From assembly GCA_965262505.1 (NCBI GenBank), contig CBDHFM010000030.1, positions 1,922,001 through 1,986,000 of the forward strand: a stretch of DNA of 64,000 nucleotides. The letters run 5' to 3'. Numbering within the stretch: the stretch's first letter is position 1; each line of letters begins with the position of its first letter. The translations under genes were made by a program, and so were the position numbers. The notes below the pieces were generated by a model, which did no database searches, was not told the DNA's origin, and was given only the letters and a program-made list of their open reading frames with translations. Below, in pieces: positions 26,473 to 34,606 of this stretch. The stretch is from JACPPO01 sp965262505. Lineage in GTDB: Bacteria > Acidobacteriota > Vicinamibacteria > Vicinamibacterales > UBA2999.

Positions 26473-27554
26473 GGCGTTGTTGCACGAATCGTGACTGGCC
26501 CGCACGATACCCACCGACGGGATCCTCACCTGCCGATGCGATATGACACTGGTCGGCCGAGGGCGGTCATCCGATTGAGGATCTCACAGCCGAGGACGAC
26601 CTCACTCCCCTGCCCGGCTGGGCTCCGGGCACGAAGGCCATCTCCGATGATGGACTTGTATCGGAAGAACACATTCTCCACCCGGCTCTGACGATGGTAC
26701 CCTGACGCCTTCTTCCACTGGCGCCGGCCGAGCGTCTTCACCCACGTGATCGTCCGATCCCGCGCAGGCGACCGCGGGCCGTGCCCAGAGACGTTCGCCG
26801 TCTTGGCCGGTGGGATGACCACCGTCGCACCCCGCGCCCCCGCCGTTTCGTAGACGGCGACCGTGTCATAGGCGGCGTCAGCGGTGACGCGCACGAGAGG
26901 GCCCTCGACCGCGGTGAGCAGATTGATGGTGGTGGTCGCATCATCACCCGTCGCCTCGGTCAACGTGTGGACACGGATCCCGCCGGACTGATCGACGCCA
27001 AGGTGGAGCTTCCGCCAGCCACGCCTGCCGCGGCCACCGTGTTTCGCGGCCGCCCACTCACCTGCCCCGACGATGGACAGACCTGTGCTGTCGAGCACGA
27101 GATGGATGCCCTCGCCGGGCGGGACCGGCCGCAGACGGCGCCTCAGATGCTGACTGCGCCGGGAGAGCGTCGTATAGTCGGGGGCGGAGAGGTCGAGGCG
27201 CATCATCCCGAACAGGGCGTGCAGGAACCCTTCGGCCTGGCGCAGCGGGAGATGGTAGAGGAGCCGCAGGGTCAGGGCGGCCTCGATGGCGAGATCCGAG
27301 TAGCGCCGCTGCCCACCCCGCCGGCCGCTCCGGCGGGGCGTCCAGGCAGCGACCGCTTCCGAGGACAGCCACACCGTCACATCGCCGCGTCGAACGAGGG
27401 CCCGGTTATAGGCCGCCCAGTTCACAACGCGGTACTTCGTCTTGTATCGGGGATGGACCTTCGACTGCATCCCTGTAGTGTGACTCCTGCGGAGGGTCCC
27501 GAGAAGTGCGGGCCACGCCGCCCTACCCGCAACGGGTATTCATGCAACAACGCC
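26473..27554 (-). mobile_element. IS5-family (IS903-like) element, copy C
   Basis: 1082 bp with terminal repeats GGCGTTGTTGCACGAATC and the complement of GGCGTTGTTGCATGAATAC. Its transposase-5' side terminal region (GCATGAATACCCGTTGCGGG) differs from copies A and B and resembles the ends of the 233-bp miniature element, so copy C is the likeliest relative of its parent. It cuts an IS1182-type transposase gene on its right. Confidence 0.9.
26526..27470 (-). CDS. IS5-family transposase (copy C)
   Basis: 314 residues, intact. It starts MQSKVHPRYKTKYRVVNWAA and is more diverged than A and B, for example LLTAVEGPLVRV and AKTANVSGHG. The catalytic segments are preserved (DSTGLSIVGAGEW, TADAAYDTVAVYE, SRVENVFFRYKSI). 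Confidence 0.93.
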   Translation of the reverse strand: MQSKVHPRYKTKYRVVNWAAYNRALVRRGDVTVWLSSEAVAAWTPRRSGRRGGQRRYSDLAIEAALTLRLLYHLPLRQAEGFLHALFGMMRLDLSAPDYTTLSRRSQHLRRRLRPVPPGEGIHLVLDSTGLSIVGAGEWAAAKHGGRGRRGWRKLHLGVDQSGGIRVHTLTEATGDDATTTINLLTAVEGPLVRVTADAAYDTVAVYETAGARGATVVIPPAKTANVSGHGPRSPARDRTITWVKTLGRRQWKKASGYHRQSRVENVFFRYKSIIGDGLRARSPAGQGSEVVLGCEILNRMTALGRPVSYRIGR

Positions 27555-28504
27555 GCTGATCGACCTCGAGACGCACCGGGCGGTCTTCACGTGGATCCTG
27601 CAGGTGCTGGCGACGGCCGATCGCGTGAAGGGCAAGACGATCGGGATCGATGCCACGACCCTCGAAGCCAATGCCGCCTTGCGGAGCATCGTGCGCCGCG
27701 ACTCCGGCGAGACGTATCAGGAGTTCTTGACGCGGCTCGCACAGGCCTCGGGCATCGAGACGCCGACACGGGCGGACTTAGCGCGCCTTGATCGCAAGCG
27801 CCCGAAGAAGGGCCGCAATACCGACTGGCGGCATCCACACGACCCTGATGCGCGGATCACGAAAATGAAGGACGGGCGTACGCATCTGGCCCACAAGGCT
27901 GAGCACGCCGTCGACCTGGAGACTGGGGCGATCGTGGGCGTGACGGTGCAGGGCGCCGATCAGGGCGATACGACGACGATCGCGGAGACGGTCACCACGA
28001 CGGCCGAAGAGCTCGAAGCCGTGGCGGTGGCGACCGACGGGCACACGGCGATCATCGACGAGGTCGTGGCCGACAAGGGATACCACAGTAATCAGACGCT
28101 GGTGGATCTCGCGACACTCGACCTGCGGACCTATATCGCGGAGCCCGATCGCGGCCGGCGCAACTGGACGCACCAGGCGGCGGCGCGCGACGCGGTGTAC
28201 GCGAATCGTCGACGCATCCGGGGCGTGCGTGGGTTGGCCTTGTCGCGTCGACGGAGTGAGTATCTCGAACAACCGAATGCGCATCTCTCTGAAACCGGTG
28301 GGATGCGGCGCACGCATCTGCGAGGGCACACCAACATCCTGAAACGTTTACTCGTCCATATCGGCGGCTTCAATCTGGGCCTCTTGATGCGGTCGCTCGT
28401 CGGCGTCGGCACGCCGCGGAGCCTGCAGGGCCACCTGGCGACGATTGTGGCGCTCGTCATCGCGCTGTGGACGCGCGTGGAGCGCCGCTGGCGCGACCTG
28501 TACC
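27555..28504 (+). pseudogene. IS1182-type transposase, truncated at both ends
   Basis: The frame reads LIDLETHRAVFTWILQVLAT, then KGKTIGIDATTLEANAALRS, TKMKDGRTHLAHKAEHAVDL and DEVVADKGYHSNQTLVDLAT, recognisable IS1182-family DDE segments. The N-terminal 100 or so residues are cut off by IS5 copy C, and the C-terminus is cut by the IS3 element at about 28505. The open frame runs on to 28626 only by reading into the IS3 element. Confidence 0.82.
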
Positions 28505-28538
28505 GCCACGGATTTCTTGGACAGCCGGGTGAGTGTAT

Positions 28539-29444
28539 TCACGCGGCCGTGGTGAGCGCAACCGCGCGACGGACGACGGCGGGTGCGCGGAAGCCGAGTC
28601 GCTCGATCAACCACTGCTGGTTATAGGTCTCCTTGAAGGTGCGCAGCGCCTGCTGCAAGTCCTCGACATCCGTAAAGTGGCGCACCCACAGCAGCTGTTC
28701 CTTGAGGGTGCGGAAGAACCGTTCGATGCAGCCGTTCCCCTCGGGCTGGCGGACGAAGGCCGGTGATGACACGATGCCGAGGAACCGGAGCTCGGCGTGA
28801 AAGTCGTTGCTCATGTACTGACTGCCGTGGTCGTGGCGCATCGTGAGCCCGCTCGCCACGCCGGCGGCCATCGTCCCGAAGTGATCTCGGACGCCCTGGC
28901 GCACCGGCTCCAACGCCTCGAAGCGCGTGCCGGACTTCGCCGCGTGTAGTCCCACACATTCGGCCGTGCAGTGATCGATCGCCCCGACGATCGTGACGTG
29001 GCCGTCCGCCAGCGTCACGGTGGCCGTCGCATCGGTGCCCCACATCACGTTGGGACTGGCGGTGACGATGGTGCCGTCGTGGGGACGGGCGGCGACCGGC
29101 GTGGGCAGCCGCGCAGGGCCGAGCAAGTCGGCAGCGCGCATCACGACCAACGTCCGACGTTTCGACGTGCGCAGCCCCTGCACCCGCAAGCGCGCCCAGA
29201 TCTTGCGGTGCCCTTCGCCGTGGAACGGACTCGCGGCGATCACGGCCCGGACCGCGGCCGTCAGCGCCGCATCCGACTGGGGCGGCTTGGGTCCGCGCTT
29301 GGCCACCGGCGTCGGCCGGGCGCGCCGGGTCCGTTGCGCGTAGACCGTCGAGCGCGGCACCTGCCACACGCGCGTGACGCGGGCGATGCCGTACGGCCGG
29401 TGGGTGGAGGGCGAAGTCGCGTGACGCATCGCTTCGACCTCCAC
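28539..29444 (-). CDS. IS3-family transposase OrfB
   Basis: 301 residues with the rve integrase fold. The acidic triad is in NVMWGTDATATVTLADGH, LTMRHDHGSQYMSNDF and EGNGCIERFFRTLKEQLLW. The frame is intact. It is offset by -1 relative to orfA and would be made as an OrfAB fusion by frameshifting in their overlap. Confidence 0.9.
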   Translation of the reverse strand: MEVEAMRHATSPSTHRPYGIARVTRVWQVPRSTVYAQRTRRARPTPVAKRGPKPPQSDAALTAAVRAVIAASPFHGEGHRKIWARLRVQGLRTSKRRTLVVMRAADLLGPARLPTPVAARPHDGTIVTASPNVMWGTDATATVTLADGHVTIVGAIDHCTAECVGLHAAKSGTRFEALEPVRQGVRDHFGTMAAGVASGLTMRHDHGSQYMSNDFHAELRFLGIVSSPAFVRQPEGNGCIERFFRTLKEQLLWVRHFTDVEDLQQALRTFKETYNQQWLIERLGFRAPAVVRRAVALTTAA

Positions 29445-29818
29445 CAGCCCAAAGGGCGGCCGGCCTCCAGGTGTCGAATCTTCTCGGCCAGCAACGCCTT
29501 GTCGGTGGCGAGATCCGCCACGACGCGCTTGAGCCGCCGCGTGTCCGCGCCCTCGACGGCGACCTCGCGATGCTTGAGGCGGGCCTCACCGCCGGCCACG
29601 AAGTCGTCACGCCACTGCGAGAGCTTCGCCGCCGTCACGCCATGGCGACGACTGAGGCTCTCGAGTGATTCCCCCTTGAGGACCTCGATGACCACGGAGA
29701 CTTTTCGTCGCGCGGACCACCGCCCCGTGCCGACGAGCGCCCACGAGGCTGAGGCCTCTGCGGTCGCCCTCCGGGCTCCCTCCGAGGCCTCAGCCTTGTG
29801 CTGTTTTCCCTTGGACAT
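29261..29818 (-). CDS. IS3-family transposase OrfA
   Basis: The useful part is residues 30-125. It contains an HTH (SLSRRHGVTAAKLSQWRDDF) and a leucine-zipper-like helix (RRLKRVVADLATDKALLAEK) that drives multimerisation in IS3 proteins. The last 55 residues lie in a frame overlapping OrfB and look non-homologous, consistent with a frameshift site near 29450. Confidence 0.8.
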   Translation of the reverse strand: MSKGKQHKAEASEGARRATAEASASWALVGTGRWSARRKVSVVIEVLKGESLESLSRRHGVTAAKLSQWRDDFVAGGEARLKHREVAVEGADTRRLKRVVADLATDKALLAEKIRHLEAGRPLGWWRSKRCVTRLRPPPTGRTASPASRACGRCRARRSTRNGPGAPGRRRWPSADPSRPSRMRR

Positions 29819-29868
29819 AACTCATTCTCCTTCTCGCAGAAGGCTGTCCAAAGAAATCGTGGGGCGCG

Positions 29869-30193
29869 GGACCGCTGGCGCGACCACCACACGCCATCCG
29901 ACGATCAGGCGTCCGTTTTTACGCCGAATCATCGTTTCGAGCTGCTACCTGTTGGCGCGTCAGAAGGCGACCTTTAACCACGGGCTGCTAGGACGGCGAT
30001 CACCTTCATCGTTAGACGTAGATTGAAGGCGGAAAAGATCGAGCCACCATGTCCGCATGGAGAGCAGCCCAATCCACTTCCTTTCCTTGACGGTTCGTGA
30101 CGAAACGGAGGCTCAGGAGCCGGGCGTTCGCGCTCAACGGCAACTAGAGGATTAGGTGTGCGCCACGCGTGGGCGCAGTGGGAGGCGGACCCA
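29869..30193. other. Intergenic region before the NucS-like gene
   Basis: About 325 bp without a recognisable gene. GGGAGG 8 nt before ATG 30194 is the only clear signal. Confidence 0.35.
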
Positions 30194-30874
30194 ATGGCGA
30201 CGATGAAACAGGCGATCAAGGAGGCTTTCGAGCAGAGCGAGGGCGCTTTGTCTAAAGAAGTGATTCGGCAGTTCGTCGACGAACGGTATCCTGGCATTTG
30301 GCAGCCGTCCACGTTGCCGGCCCACCTCTACGCGTGCGCGATCAACAACCCGAAGTCCTACATTCACCACCCACACGCCAAGCGGTTCCTCTACAAGAAC
30401 GCCGACGGGACGTTCGAGCTGTACGATGAAGGGTCTCATGGGCCGAACATTTGGACGCCGGACGAAGCAGAGGACATCGAGGATGCCGCGCAGGCGGTAG
30501 AGGCGTCGATCGGTCTTGAGCGGGACATCGAGGACCAGCTTGCACACCAATTGGACTCCCTTGAACCGGGCCTGAAGTTCGTGGCGCGACAGGTCAAGAT
30601 TGACGTGGGCCGCGTGGACATCCTCGGCAGGGGTGCCGACGGAGCGACAGTCGTTGTCGAACTCAAGGTCGGCGAGGCCAAGGACTCAGCTATTGGACAG
30701 GTTGCCCGCTACATGGGTTGGTACCAGAAGGAAGGTAAAGGGCTCGTCCGGGGGATCTTGGTCGCTTCAGACTTCCCCGAAGGCGTGCAGTACGCGGCGA
30801 GTGCGGTGTCGAATCTAGCGCTTCGACGCTGTCGCATCCAGCTTGCCTTCGAGAAAGCGGAACTAAAGAGCTAG
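30194..30874 (+). CDS. NucS/EndoMS-like (DUF91) endonuclease domain protein
   Basis: 226 residues from ATG 30194, preferred over GTG 30158 because GGGAGG lies 8 nt upstream. The N-terminal half (about 1-85) is a helical/winged domain with LSKEVIRQFVDERYPGIW and LPAHLYACAINNPKSYIHH. The C-terminal half is the nuclease core: LDSLEPGLKFVARQ, then VDILGRGADGATVVVELKVG (Asp, then E-x-K) and IGQVARYMGWY. Known NucS enzymes cut mismatched or branched DNA. This N-terminal fusion, alone among mobile elements, suggests a defence or repair role, which is inference. Confidence 0.72.
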   Translation: MATMKQAIKEAFEQSEGALSKEVIRQFVDERYPGIWQPSTLPAHLYACAINNPKSYIHHPHAKRFLYKNADGTFELYDEGSHGPNIWTPDEAEDIEDAAQAVEASIGLERDIEDQLAHQLDSLEPGLKFVARQVKIDVGRVDILGRGADGATVVVELKVGEAKDSAIGQVARYMGWYQKEGKGLVRGILVASDFPEGVQYAASAVSNLALRRCRIQLAFEKAELKS

Positions 30875-31375
30875 GTGGTTGTCAAGCGCGCTTTCGCCAC
30901 AATTGCCCCGATCACACCGACGGGGTGGTTCCGCTCCGCAAAACAAGATCCAGCACGGACACAGAGTCCCGCCAGCATCTGCAATAATCGGCCACGCGGC
31001 CCGAGTGATCTCAAGACGATGAAGCTGCCACGCTTTGCGCGTGCCCGTGCCCGGCGGCTCGTCGAGTCTCCGCGGGAGTTGCTGCGGGTCATCGAGCAAG
31101 CATCGCGCAAGCAGGAACGGGTGCTAAGCACTCTCAGCGGGTCCTTTTTCATGTGGCCAAAAGGTCCTTTTTTCTCCTTGTCATTTCCAGGTTGGCCACA
31201 GGAGGCGCGCCCTTACGCGGTGCCCCGGCACCGCCCGTCGGTGCGCCGCAGATCGTGTCCAGGCCAAAACACGTACGGGCCAGCCCGTGATCGTGGCACA
31301 CGCGGCGACGAGGCGGGCCGACGCGGCCAACCACGAGCACGCGCCAGACGGCTCGGCATCGACTACGCGCAGCCG
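30875..31375. other. Degenerate stretch with possible short coding relic
   Basis: No intact gene. From 31021 the plus strand reads MKLPRFARARARRLVESPRE, then LLRVIEQASRKQERVL, protein-like sequence that soon breaks down. Two similar AAAGGTCC-T-tract words lie near 31163. The origin was not recognised. Confidence 0.3.
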
Positions 31376-31563
31376 TCCGCGCCCACCTGCCCGCCCCGTG
31401 GCAGGACATCCTCGACCTGGCCTACTACTCCGGCTGGCGCAAGAACGAGATCCTCGGCCTCACCTGGGACGAAATCGACGAGGCTGGCGGCGTCATCCGG
31501 CTCTCGCCCGCGCGCTCGAAGACGTTGGTGGGGCGGATTCTCCCCATCTCACACCCCATTGCC
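31376..31563 (+). pseudogene. Tyrosine recombinase (integrase) catalytic-core fragment
   Basis: The plus strand reads VRAHLPAPWQDILDLAYYSG, WRKNEILGLTWDEIDEAGGV and IRLSPARSKTLVGRILPISH. The first part contains the box I arginine context (GWRKNEILGLTWDEID) of phage-type integrases. It ends abruptly after SHPIA. It shares KTLVGRILPISHPIA with the minus-strand fragment at 17456, but the DNA differs, so they come from different copies. Confidence 0.75.
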
Positions 31564-31613
31564 CGAAGACTGACTCTCGATATCTTGACCCAGGCTGGGC
31601 AACAGCGCCGTGA

Positions 31614-31838
31614 CTATAGCGCCCGCTGAACAGCCGTCACGACCTCTTCGTCCTCTGGAAACCGACCGGCGTCTTTCTTCGCCACGGTCTCCTCACCAAC
31701 CCACACCGTGAACTCGCCCCGCCCGCCCACGATAAGCTCGGTGTCTCTCCCGGTTTCCTTCTTGATGAGCGCCGCCACACGGGCCGCGCGTGGATGATAA
31801 TTTCAGACCTTGCAGTATCGAATGCTGACACGCTTCAT
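31614..31838 (-). CDS. SelW-like Rdx-family selenoprotein with in-frame UGA
   Basis: The minus strand from ATG 31838 to TAG 31614 gives 74 codons: MKRVSIRYCKVUNYHPRAAR, VAALIKKETGRDTELIVGGR, GEFTVWVGEETVAKKDAGRF and PEDEEVVTAVQRAL. U is a TGA at 31805-31803. The C-x-x-U motif sits after the first strand exactly where SelW/SelT/Rdx proteins carry CxxU or CxxC, and GGRGEFTVWV and AGRFPEDEE match the family. Starting 9 nt after the UGA, CCACGC and GTGTGG can pair around a 7-nt GC loop, at about the place of a bacterial SECIS hairpin. A thiol-redox role is inferred. The ribosome-binding site is weak. A stop-containing pseudogene is the alternative, but the conserved frame on both sides argues against it. 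Confidence 0.8.
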
Positions 31839-31874
31839 GACAGCTCGCGGCTCACGTTCGTATCCGCAGCCCTA

Positions 31875-32092
31875 TCATTCGAGCTCGCACTCGTAGGGCC
31901 GGATCACCGTGCCGGGCACCCAGCTCCAGTGCGCATCCCATATGGCCGGCTCGGCGAGATTCGGCGGATCGGTGACCGAGATCGTGTAGTCGAGGCGGCT
32001 GCCGTCCTGGCTCACCGTGTAGCGCTCGACGATGTGCACCTGGTCGCTCATGGGTGTGCCCTCATCATCGAGGTAGTCGAAGTCGACACGCG
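31875..32092 (-). pseudogene. C-terminal fragment of a conserved hypothetical protein
   Basis: The minus strand encodes RVDFDYLDDEGTPMSDQVHI, VERYTVSQDGSRLDYTISVT, then PNLAEPAIWDAHWSWVPGTV and IRPYECELE, ending at TGA 31875. The pattern MSDxVHxVERY, then LxYxIxVTDP, then a W-W-pair near the end recalls a widespread uncharacterised periplasmic family. The 5' part is cut off by an IS5 fragment at 32093. Confidence 0.55.
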
Positions 32093-32283
32093 CGATACAA
32101 GTCCATCATCGGCGATGGTCTTCGCGCCCGGAGCCCAGCCGGGCAGGGGAGTGAGGTCGTCCTCGGCTGCGAGATCCTAAATCGGATGACCGCCCTCGGA
32201 CGACTAGTGTCGTATCGCATCGGCAGGTGAGGATCCTGGCGGTGGGCATCGTGCGGGCCCGTGACGATTCGTGCAACAACGCC
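32093..32283 (+). mobile_element. IS5-family element fragment, transposase 3' end
   Basis: The plus strand encodes the last 45 transposase residues (YKSIIGDGLRARSPAGQGSE through SYRIGR), then GACGATTCGTGCAACAACGCC-type terminal sequence ending at 32283. Confidence 0.85.
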
Positions 32284-32474
32284 GTCCGCCACCCCCGGCC
32301 GGCGGGCCGTCCGGGGCGAGGAGGGGGCCGCTTCGAGGTGATGCCAGCTTTCGACGAATCGTACAAGTCAAGCATGTGCGGCGGTGGACGCGTTGCGTCC
32401 ACGTCAACGCTGGTCAGTAACAGCGCGCCGACGAGGAAGAACCCCATGACCGACAGGGTCGCCGCCGCGGTGGG

Positions 32475-32927
32475 CTACACGAGCCGCTGGCGGATCTCGG
32501 GCGGGGGCACCTCGCACGCATTTGATGAACCGGCCAGCCGCTGGCGTACGGCCGCGACGACGCGGTAGACCGCGTCGCGCAGTGGGCGTGGGACGACCAG
32601 CAACGCGCCAGCGAGACTCCACGGAAACGGCAGGCGACGCGCAATCCGTAGCGAGGCCGTCGACCGCAGATAGACCTGCCCAGCCTCGATGAGCACGATG
32701 CTGCGGGCCGTCTCGCGGTCGATGCCATACGGCGCGAGCAACGCAGCGGCTGTGGGCGACTGCGACGCGCCGTACTTGAAATACCCAGCCGGGTCGCGGC
32801 GAGCAATGAACTTCACCGCCCCCTCGCAAAACGCGCACGTTCCGTCGAACAAGATGACCGCATGGTCATGCGCTGACGACGCTCCGGCCACCGCTGGCAA
32901 GGTTCGATGCCTCAAGGTGAAAAACAT
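32475..32927 (-). CDS. DCC-family (DUF393) thiol-disulfide oxidoreductase-like protein
   Basis: 150 residues from ATG 32927. The family motif DGTCAFC (Cys31, Cys34) follows the first strand HAVILF. KYGASQSPTAAALLAPYGID, SIVLIEAGQVYLRSTASLRI and the C-terminal PRPLRDAVYRVVAAVRQRL complete the DUF393 pattern. A longer upstream reading to 33008 looks non-homologous. The partner is unknown. It lies about 640 bp from the SelW-like gene, also a predicted thiol-redox protein. Confidence 0.85.
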   Translation of the reverse strand: MFFTLRHRTLPAVAGASSAHDHAVILFDGTCAFCEGAVKFIARRDPAGYFKYGASQSPTAAALLAPYGIDRETARSIVLIEAGQVYLRSTASLRIARRLPFPWSLAGALLVVPRPLRDAVYRVVAAVRQRLAGSSNACEVPPPEIRQRLV

Positions 32928-33175
32928 GAGTCTACAGCATGTGCATGGGCGCGAATGTCGCCGTTCTTGCTGGTCGTCCATACGTCGAGGAGACGTCTGA
33001 AGGGACACGGAAGGAACAGCGTGTCGTCACCCGCCACGGTTGCCGCGGACGGCGAAGAGGGGTGCCCGGCCCGGCGTCGCGCGCGCGCCGTCGCCGGACA
33101 TGGTGACCGATCGTCCGGATCAGACCGAGTCGGCCGCAGTTGTGCTGCGGGGCCTGCTGCAGGTAGAGACGGGAT

Positions 33176-33294
33176 GGTATTGTCAAGTTGAGGCTGACGG
33201 CCGTTTCTGATGCCCAGCATGGCGGGTTCACGACGGGCTCGGGCCCAGTATCTTGGGGGTCGATCGACTCGCTTCTCGCCAACTTGACAATACC
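33176..33294 (+). mobile_element. 119-bp inverted-repeat element, copy 1
   Basis: It begins GGTATTGTCAAGTTG and ends CAACTTGACAATACC, giving perfect 15-bp terminal inverted repeats. The interior has no gene. A second copy of identical length in opposite orientation lies at 36633, with most interior bases shared (CCCAAGATACTGGGC, CGCCATGCTGGGCATC). It abuts an IS5 transposase fragment on the right. Confidence 0.8.
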
Positions 33295-33671
33295 TAGTCG
33301 GGGGCGGAGAGGTCGAGGCGCATCATCCCGAACAGTGCGTGCAGAAACCCTTCGGCTTGGCGCAGCGGGAGATGGTAGAGGAGTCGCAGGGTCAGGGCCG
33401 TCTCGATGGCGAGATCCGAGTACCGCCGCTGCCACCCCGCCTGCCGCTCCGGCGGGGCGTCCAGGCAGCGATCGCTTCCGAGGACAACCACACCGTCACA
33501 TCGCCGCGTCTAACGAGGGCCCGGTTATAGGCCGGCCAGTTCGCAACGCGGTACTTCGTCTTGTACGTGGGATGGACCTTCGACTGCATCCCTGTAGTAT
33601 GGCTCCTGCGGAGGGTCACGAGAAGTCCCCCCCCCCCGCCCCCCCCCGCAGGGTCTTCATGCAACAACGCC
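33295..33671 (-). mobile_element. IS5-family element fragment, transposase 5' half with frameshift
   Basis: The minus strand begins at the terminal repeat (33671) and encodes MQSKVHPTYKTKYRVANWPA. A frameshift near 33440 follows (RRGGSGGTRI in place of RRGGQRRYSD), then another frame with ALTLRLLYHLPLRQAEGFLH. It is cut at 33295 by the 119-bp element. A C-rich slippery tract at 33626-33650 is longer than in the intact copies. Confidence 0.88.
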
Positions 33672-34170
33672 TCGCGCTGGCCTGAATGAACGCGCGGGAC
33701 ACCGTCGACCCCGACAGGCCGATCGCCCCGGGAATCGCCTCGGCGGCCGCCGCGTAGTTGCGGCACGAGATCCCATACAGCACGCGCCTCAACAACAGGT
33801 CATTGACGGCGCGATCGCCATGCAGCGCTTCGTACGACCGCCGGGGAATCTCGCGCTCCGTGACATGGCGAATCCGGGGCACGCGAATCGGCACGCGCTG
33901 GCCGGCCAACCCGACCGTCCCGGGGTGGCTCCCATGACGGCGCCCGCCGACTGACGGGTCTTTGCGGGCGTCGCGTTCGCCAGCCAGCGCGGGCACTTCC
34001 TCGTCGAGCCATTCCTCGATGTGCAGCAACCCCAGCGGAATCAAGGACCGGATCAATTCCACCTTGGCATCGACCTCCAGCTCCGCGTACCCCTCTCGGT
34101 CGATGACGTCGACCGCGCCCAACGTGCGACCTTTCTTGCGCTTCCTGACCGATCGTAGGACACGGCTCAT
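33672..34170 (-). pseudogene. IS256/mutator-type transposase, N-terminal part
   Basis: About 165 residues from ATG 34170. GLLHIEEWLDEEVPALAGER, VPRIRHVTEREIPRRSYEAL and LLRRVLYGISCRNYAAAAEA are followed by GAIGLSGSTVSRAFIQAS, the characteristic segment before the catalytic domain in mutator-family transposases. The rest is cut off by the IS5 fragment, which supplies the last few residues and stop. Confidence 0.75.
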
Positions 34171-34606
34171 CTCGGCTCCTTTCTCTCGTGGCGTGATGTT
34201 CGTCTCGCAACGTCATCAAACCACAGGGTTTGGAGCCGCTTCAATTTCCAACTAAGTTTCGCTCACACTCTGGCTCAGTATCAGATGACTCACACGCCCG
34301 ATGCGGGGGCCGGATCCTGCTCGACTCCGAACGTGGGCCGTGTCGGCCACTCGTACGAATCGCCAGTCACGGTGACCGCATTGCCGCCATCGCGCCGGGC
34401 GTCCTCAATCCGGCCATACGGGCCGGCGTCGCCAGACACAGGAAGGAACACGGCGCGGCGGTTTGGAAGTGAAACACGGGGGACGGAGAACGTATCCACA
34501 TGAAGGTGAGCGCCTGTCTCGTGGCGGCCATCCTCCTGGTTGCCGATCCGGCGACCGCGCAGAACGGGTAAACCCACGACGCTGATCTCCGAATAGGTGG
34601 ACATCC
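34171..34606. promoter_or_regulatory. Region upstream of asnB
   Basis: It contains the outer end of the IS256 relic, about 300 bp without a recognisable gene, and a 23-codon frame described separately. The asnB promoter should lie here. No strong ribosome-binding site stands out before ATG 34607 (AGGTGGACATCC). Confidence 0.3.
34501..34572 (+). other. Orphan signal-peptide-like short frame
   Basis: ATG 34501 follows GGAGA by 9 nt and encodes MKVSACLVAAILLVADPATA, then QNG and stop. The sequence looks like a Sec signal peptide with a cleavage site and nothing behind it. It may be the stub of a deleted exported protein or a short leader. Confidence 0.35.

Larger units (their letters stand above)
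28505..29868 (-). mobile_element. IS3-family element
   Basis: Imperfect inverted repeats, CCACGGATTTCTTGGACAGC near 28507 and the complement GGCTGTCCAAAGAAATCGTG near 29844, bracket overlapping orfA and orfB. The exact outer bases are uncertain by a few nucleotides and no clear target duplication was identified. Confidence 0.82.

Noticed and set aside
31803..31805. TGA in the SelW-like gene taken as a simple nonsense mutation
   Set aside because: It falls precisely at the family's redox position after Cys-x-x, and the frame stays conserved on both sides. Selenocysteine is the better reading unless the Sec machinery is absent.
33620..33660. Long C-runs in and near IS5 fragments, considered as a regulatory repeat
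   Set aside because: They lie at the same place in all copies of the element (C-rich stretch inside the terminal region) and only vary in length by slippage.
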